NCBI GenBank assembly: GCA_002084385.1
Contig: NBLS01000048.1
Coordinates: 1 to 5,420, forward strand
Direction: 5' to 3'
From: Desulfobacteraceae bacterium 4572_19
GTDB lineage: Bacteria; Desulfobacterota; Desulfobacteria; Desulfobacterales; NBLS01
Length of the DNA: 5,420 bases
Shown here: positions 4,408 through 5,420 of the stretch, piece after piece
How positions within the stretch are numbered: position 1 is the first letter of the stretch
Layout of the letters: the number at the start of each line of letters is the position of its first letter
Notes under the pieces: model-generated
What the model was told of the DNA's origin: nothing
What the model saw: only the letters and a program-made list of their open reading frames with translations
The model's database searches: none
Made by a program: the position numbers and the translations under genes

Positions 4408-5420
4408 AACGTAATTCAAATTGACACAGAAAAGAATAAGCTATTAGATTATTTAGCTCTTGAAAAATCCTCCCGATACTCTCTCCTTGCAATAAAAAAA
4501 ATTCTTGATAAAGTAATAAGTTTTAATGATTTCAATATCTTCTCTGCATTTGTAACGGATTTGATACCGGAGTACTTGTCCTGCCTCAATCAGTTTGATC
4601 CTTTCGGGGTAAATCCGTTCATCACTGAGGGAATTATTAAACAATTAGATGAAGTTATTCAATCGGAATTATTCAAAGAATATGATGATGGTTTGAAGAA
4701 GGTTAGGACTGCTATGAAAAATCAGGTTCAGGAGTTAAAGAATATTCTTAACGGCAGTAACATTCTTAGCTCTGATGGGCACGGTTTAATATTTCCAGTA
4801 CTTGAGAAGGGGAGTATGGATAATGATTTAGGATTGCTTGATAATGTTGCAATTACAATTAAACACAATAACAAGCTTAACAAAAATGAATTTATTGTAA
4901 TTCCGAGTCAGATAGAACTTGATGAAAAATTAAAAAATCAGCTGGAAGTTTCCTGGAAACTTGCAGCTGCGATTGTTCAGGATTATAAAAAACTTAAAAA
5001 CCAACCGTTGGAAATTATCATCAAGTTTAAGAAAAAGTACGCCAATTATGAAGGGTATTCATTGGGTGCTGCACTTACAATTGGATTTATACAAACTTTG
5101 CTGCAGTACTATGAAACGAGAGAAGTTATATCATTAAAAAATAATATTGCACTTACCGGCGGGATTAATGAAAAGGGAGAATTAATTTCAGTATCAGGTG
5201 ATGTGATAAAGAAAAAAGTTGAAACAGTTTTTTACTCGAACATTGAAAAATTCATCTTACCGGCAGAAGATAAAAATGCAGCCAAATCTAAATTAGCTGA
5301 ACTCAATTCACTTTATCCAAAAAGAAAACTTGAAATAATAGCCGTTTCTTCTCTTAACGATCTTTTAGACAGGAGAAGATTAGTTGATGTTAAAAAACAA
5401 AACCTGGTAAAATGGTCAGG
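4405..5420 (+). CDS. Lon-type (S16) Ser-Lys protease without a visible AAA+ domain (C-terminus beyond window)
   Basis: I translated 338 codons from ATG with no stop. Residues about 180-325 fit the Lon proteolytic domain: SWKLAAAIVQDY, LEIIIKFKKKYANYEGYSLGAALTI as the counterpart of the GPSAG region, giving nucleophile S219; IALTGGINEKGELISVSG (248-265) as the counterpart of the TGEITLRGRVLPIGG stretch; then general base K269 in DVIKKK, KFILP, and LEIIAVSSLNDLL. The Ser-Lys dyad is therefore intact. The first 180 residues are helical and charged. They contain no Walker A or B motif and no recognised domain, unlike true Lon, whose ATPase precedes the protease. The start is fixed by an in-frame TAA directly before the ATG. 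It is probably a cytoplasmic, ATP-independent or partner-dependent protease. What follows KWS is unknown. A regulatory or defence role is possible but not shown. Confidence 0.85.
   Translation, partial: MNVIQIDTEKNKLLDYLALEKSSRYSLLAIKKILDKVISFNDFNIFSAFVTDLIPEYLSCLNQFDPFGVNPFITEGIIKQLDEVIQSELFKEYDDGLKKVRTAMKNQVQELKNILNGSNILSSDGHGLIFPVLEKGSMDNDLGLLDNVAITIKHNNKLNKNEFIVIPSQIELDEKLKNQLEVSWKLAAAIVQDYKKLKNQPLEIIIKFKKKYANYEGYSLGAALTIGFIQTLLQYYETREVISLKNNIALTGGINEKGELISVSGDVIKKKVETVFYSNIEKFILPAEDKNAAKSKLAELNSLYPKRKLEIIAVSSLNDLLDRRRLVDVKKQNLVKWS

Noticed and set aside
4453..4644. Minus-strand 63-codon frame.
   Set aside because: It is antisense to the N-terminal region of the Lon-type protease gene and has no supporting ribosome site or motif.

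Overview
The window most likely comes from a member of the Ignavibacteria or another lineage of the Bacteroidota/Chlorobi (FCB) group. The best evidence is a secreted protein ending in a type IX secretion (T9SS) sorting tail with the NYPNPFNPSTTIRYSVP signature. AT-rich DNA and secreted proteins sharing a small DGxxxxFxIxEIxxITF module agree with this. No rRNA, tRNA or CRISPR array is visible.

Layout, left to right. (1) Positions 1-1141, minus strand: the N-terminal 380 residues of a secreted M28 metallopeptidase of the plasma glutamate carboxypeptidase type. It starts at TTG and runs off the left edge. (2) Positions 1142-1328: its upstream region, with a promoter-like box and a hairpin that reads as a minus-strand terminator. 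(3) Positions 1329-3032: a compact 1704-bp unit with two tandem plus-strand genes, both recognised as DUF1670-type multi-helix-turn-helix proteins. It is bounded by inverted repeats that each begin with the perfect palindrome GTATCATATGATAC, and by a TA dinucleotide on both sides. (4) Positions 3032-4109, minus strand: two small exported proteins sharing an N-terminal module, one with the T9SS tail. (5) Positions 4110-4404: a divergent intergenic region ending in a perfect palindrome that overlaps the next start codon. (6) Positions 4405-5420, plus strand: a protein with an intact Lon-type (S16) Ser-Lys protease domain but no AAA+ ATPase in the visible part. It runs off the right edge.

The main result is the 1329-3032 unit. 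Its inverted repeats remain similar for about ten bases inside the palindrome, which favours true terminal inverted repeats over a duplicated palindromic target. Removing the unit and one TA rejoins the T9SS-tail gene to a TAA stop, with the terminator hairpin about 45 nt downstream. The unit therefore looks like a mobile element that inserted at the TA of a stop codon and supplied the G of a new TAG stop. Neither protein shows a recognisable DDE, HUH, serine or tyrosine recombinase motif. Either DUF1670 proteins are part of an undescribed transposition system, or the element is mobilised in trans. This is inference from one copy; empty sites and further copies elsewhere would decide it.
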